Shown in pieces: positions 63,151-64,000 of a stretch of DNA of 64,000 bases. Both the position numbers and the translations under genes were made by a program. How positions within the stretch are numbered: the stretch's first letter is position 1; each line of letters begins with the position of its first letter. This DNA is from Pocillopora verrucosa (taxonomy: Eukaryota; Cnidaria; Anthozoa; Scleractinia; Pocilloporidae). The notes beneath the pieces are model-generated. The model did not search any database. It was not told the DNA's origin and worked only from the letters and a program-made list of their open reading frames with translations. Location: positions 22,896,524 through 22,960,523 of the forward strand of contig NC_089319.1 in assembly GCF_036669915.1 (NCBI RefSeq), written 5' to 3'.

Positions 63151-63178
63151 ACAAAACGTTTGAGTTTGTAAAACACGT

Positions 63179-63207
63179 TTCCACAGAAACTTCTGTCATC
63201 TTCAGTT
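63179..63207 (-). ncRNA. Degenerate hammerhead-like core from a Penelope 3' end
   Basis: On the minus strand: CTGAAGA (63207-63201), a 5-bp stem ACAGA/TCTGT, then GAAAC (63183-63179) followed by GTG instead of GTC. Helix I is not evident. It resembles the 3' tails of Penelope elements but is probably inactive. Confidence 0.35.
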
Positions 63208-63439
63208 AATTAATGTACAAAGCGTCGGAAGTTGAATTTAGAATAAGTAGAAAAAAGCTAATACGACAAATGGTGACAACGAGAAAAAGGCAAAGCATGA
63301 AAGTGTCAGAATTAAAAGGATAGTTTTAGATTTACATTATGTAATTGTTGATTCAAAGAGGGTTGTTCTCTTTGAATAAGATTCGCCATTTTATTAAGCG
63401 CTATTGCAATGACTTGGCAATGACAAGCTAGTTTTCTCT

Positions 63440-63545
63440 TCTTTCAAGATTGGTAACTTGTTTGGAGTGAAAGATCCTGTCCCTGACGGGCTCCGTTCAC
63501 ATGTGGTTTATAAGTTTGTATGTGCTGGCTGTAAAAATAATTTCT
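63440..63545 (+). pseudogene. Penelope-like GIY-YIG fragment
   Basis: The frame FKIGNLFGVKDPVPDGLRSH followed by VVYKFVCAGCKNNFYAS matches the linker and first strand of the GIY-YIG module in Penelope-like elements, with its VYKF.C..C motif. The family's Y-x-GET box is replaced by unrelated sequence after about 63545, so only a short relic remains. The frame stays open to 63682 by chance. Confidence 0.65.
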
Positions 63546-64000
63546 ATGCGAGCCTGGTTGGGCCGAACGGGAGAGTATTTTTGCTCTCGATAATGATGTT
63601 CGCAGTCGATGAGTGCATATCATCTGGCGTAGGAAACGGAAATGTCAAAGAGATAATAAACAAAATGGATACAAAACCTTAAATGCATAGGGCAAATAAG
63701 AAAAGTGACTAAGTAAGCTTTGTAATCACCATTTTTACGTAAGTCCTAGTTTCTGCGAATTGATGGATCTGGTTATATGAGCAAAGTTTCAGTTTTTACC
63801 TGAAAGCCTCCAAGCACATATCACAACCTTGTCATTGTGATTCATTACAAATGCATCACATTGATGTTGATTGACGTAGAAAATGAAAGACGTCACTGTT
63901 TATTTTGTCGGAAAAGTCAGTTAAGAGAAAGATTTGTCACGTGCAAACTATATTTCTGAACTTTAATTCTCGCAATTCAACGAATCAGGAGGTTGTACAT

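Noticed and set aside
63545..63682. Continuation of the Penelope-like frame at the right end
   Set aside because: Similarity to the GIY-YIG module ends near 63545 and the rest is an open frame without the family motifs.
1..64000. CRISPR arrays, tRNA or rRNA genes, bacterial operons
   Set aside because: No regularly spaced repeats with spacers, no cloverleaf or rRNA core sequence seen; the gene structure is that of an animal.

Overview
The window is animal nuclear DNA. It is AT-rich, its genes are split by GT-AG introns, there are no operons, and transposon remnants are everywhere. The Penelope-like elements with GIY-YIG endonuclease ends, the PIF/Harbinger element, the kynurenine-formamidase-like and EndoU genes and the very large Ser/Thr-rich surface proteins fit an anthozoan cnidarian, most likely a stony coral. 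The organism call is inference; no rRNA or mitochondrial marker is present. All gene models below were built by hand from splice consensus and phase agreement.

Layout. 1-2206 (minus): the 5' part of a secreted cyclase / kynurenine-formamidase-like gene. 2.2-4.7 kb: non-coding with three local tandem repeats. 4.7-9.4 kb: a run of short, closely spaced reading frames that looks like a decayed compact-genome (virus-like) insertion. It is interrupted by two Penelope-like elements, each 5'-truncated, each with a nonsense codon, each ending in a hammerhead-like motif. 9.66-12.6 kb (minus): an EndoU endoribonuclease gene. 13.1-13.7 kb: a solo-LTR-like repeat. 17.3-22.2 kb: an almost complete but dead PIF/Harbinger transposon (Myb/SANT gene plus HARBI1-type transposase), split by a second copy of the same solo-LTR-like repeat. 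22.4-26.5 kb (plus): a 7-exon AIFM2/FSP1-type oxidoreductase gene.

27.2-49.7 kb (minus): one giant gene that I resolve into 22 phase-consistent exons, about 3,607 residues. It has a signal peptide, about 2,700 residues of Ser/Thr-rich ectodomain with two related folded modules, one transmembrane helix, and an approximately 800-residue basic and Ser-rich cytoplasmic tail. 52.7-58.2 kb (minus): a second mucin-like gene of about 1,350 residues with two transmembrane helices and a SEA-like domain. The two genes lie in tandem and may serve the same surface or matrix layer.

60.1-61.4 kb (minus): a three-coding-exon gene for a leaderless 154-residue protein whose length, hydrophobic pattern and ends suggest a beta-trefoil of the IL-1/FGF type. 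This is the most interesting single candidate in the window. Its last codons and 3' flank are tandemly duplicated just downstream. 63.2-63.6 kb: Penelope fragments.
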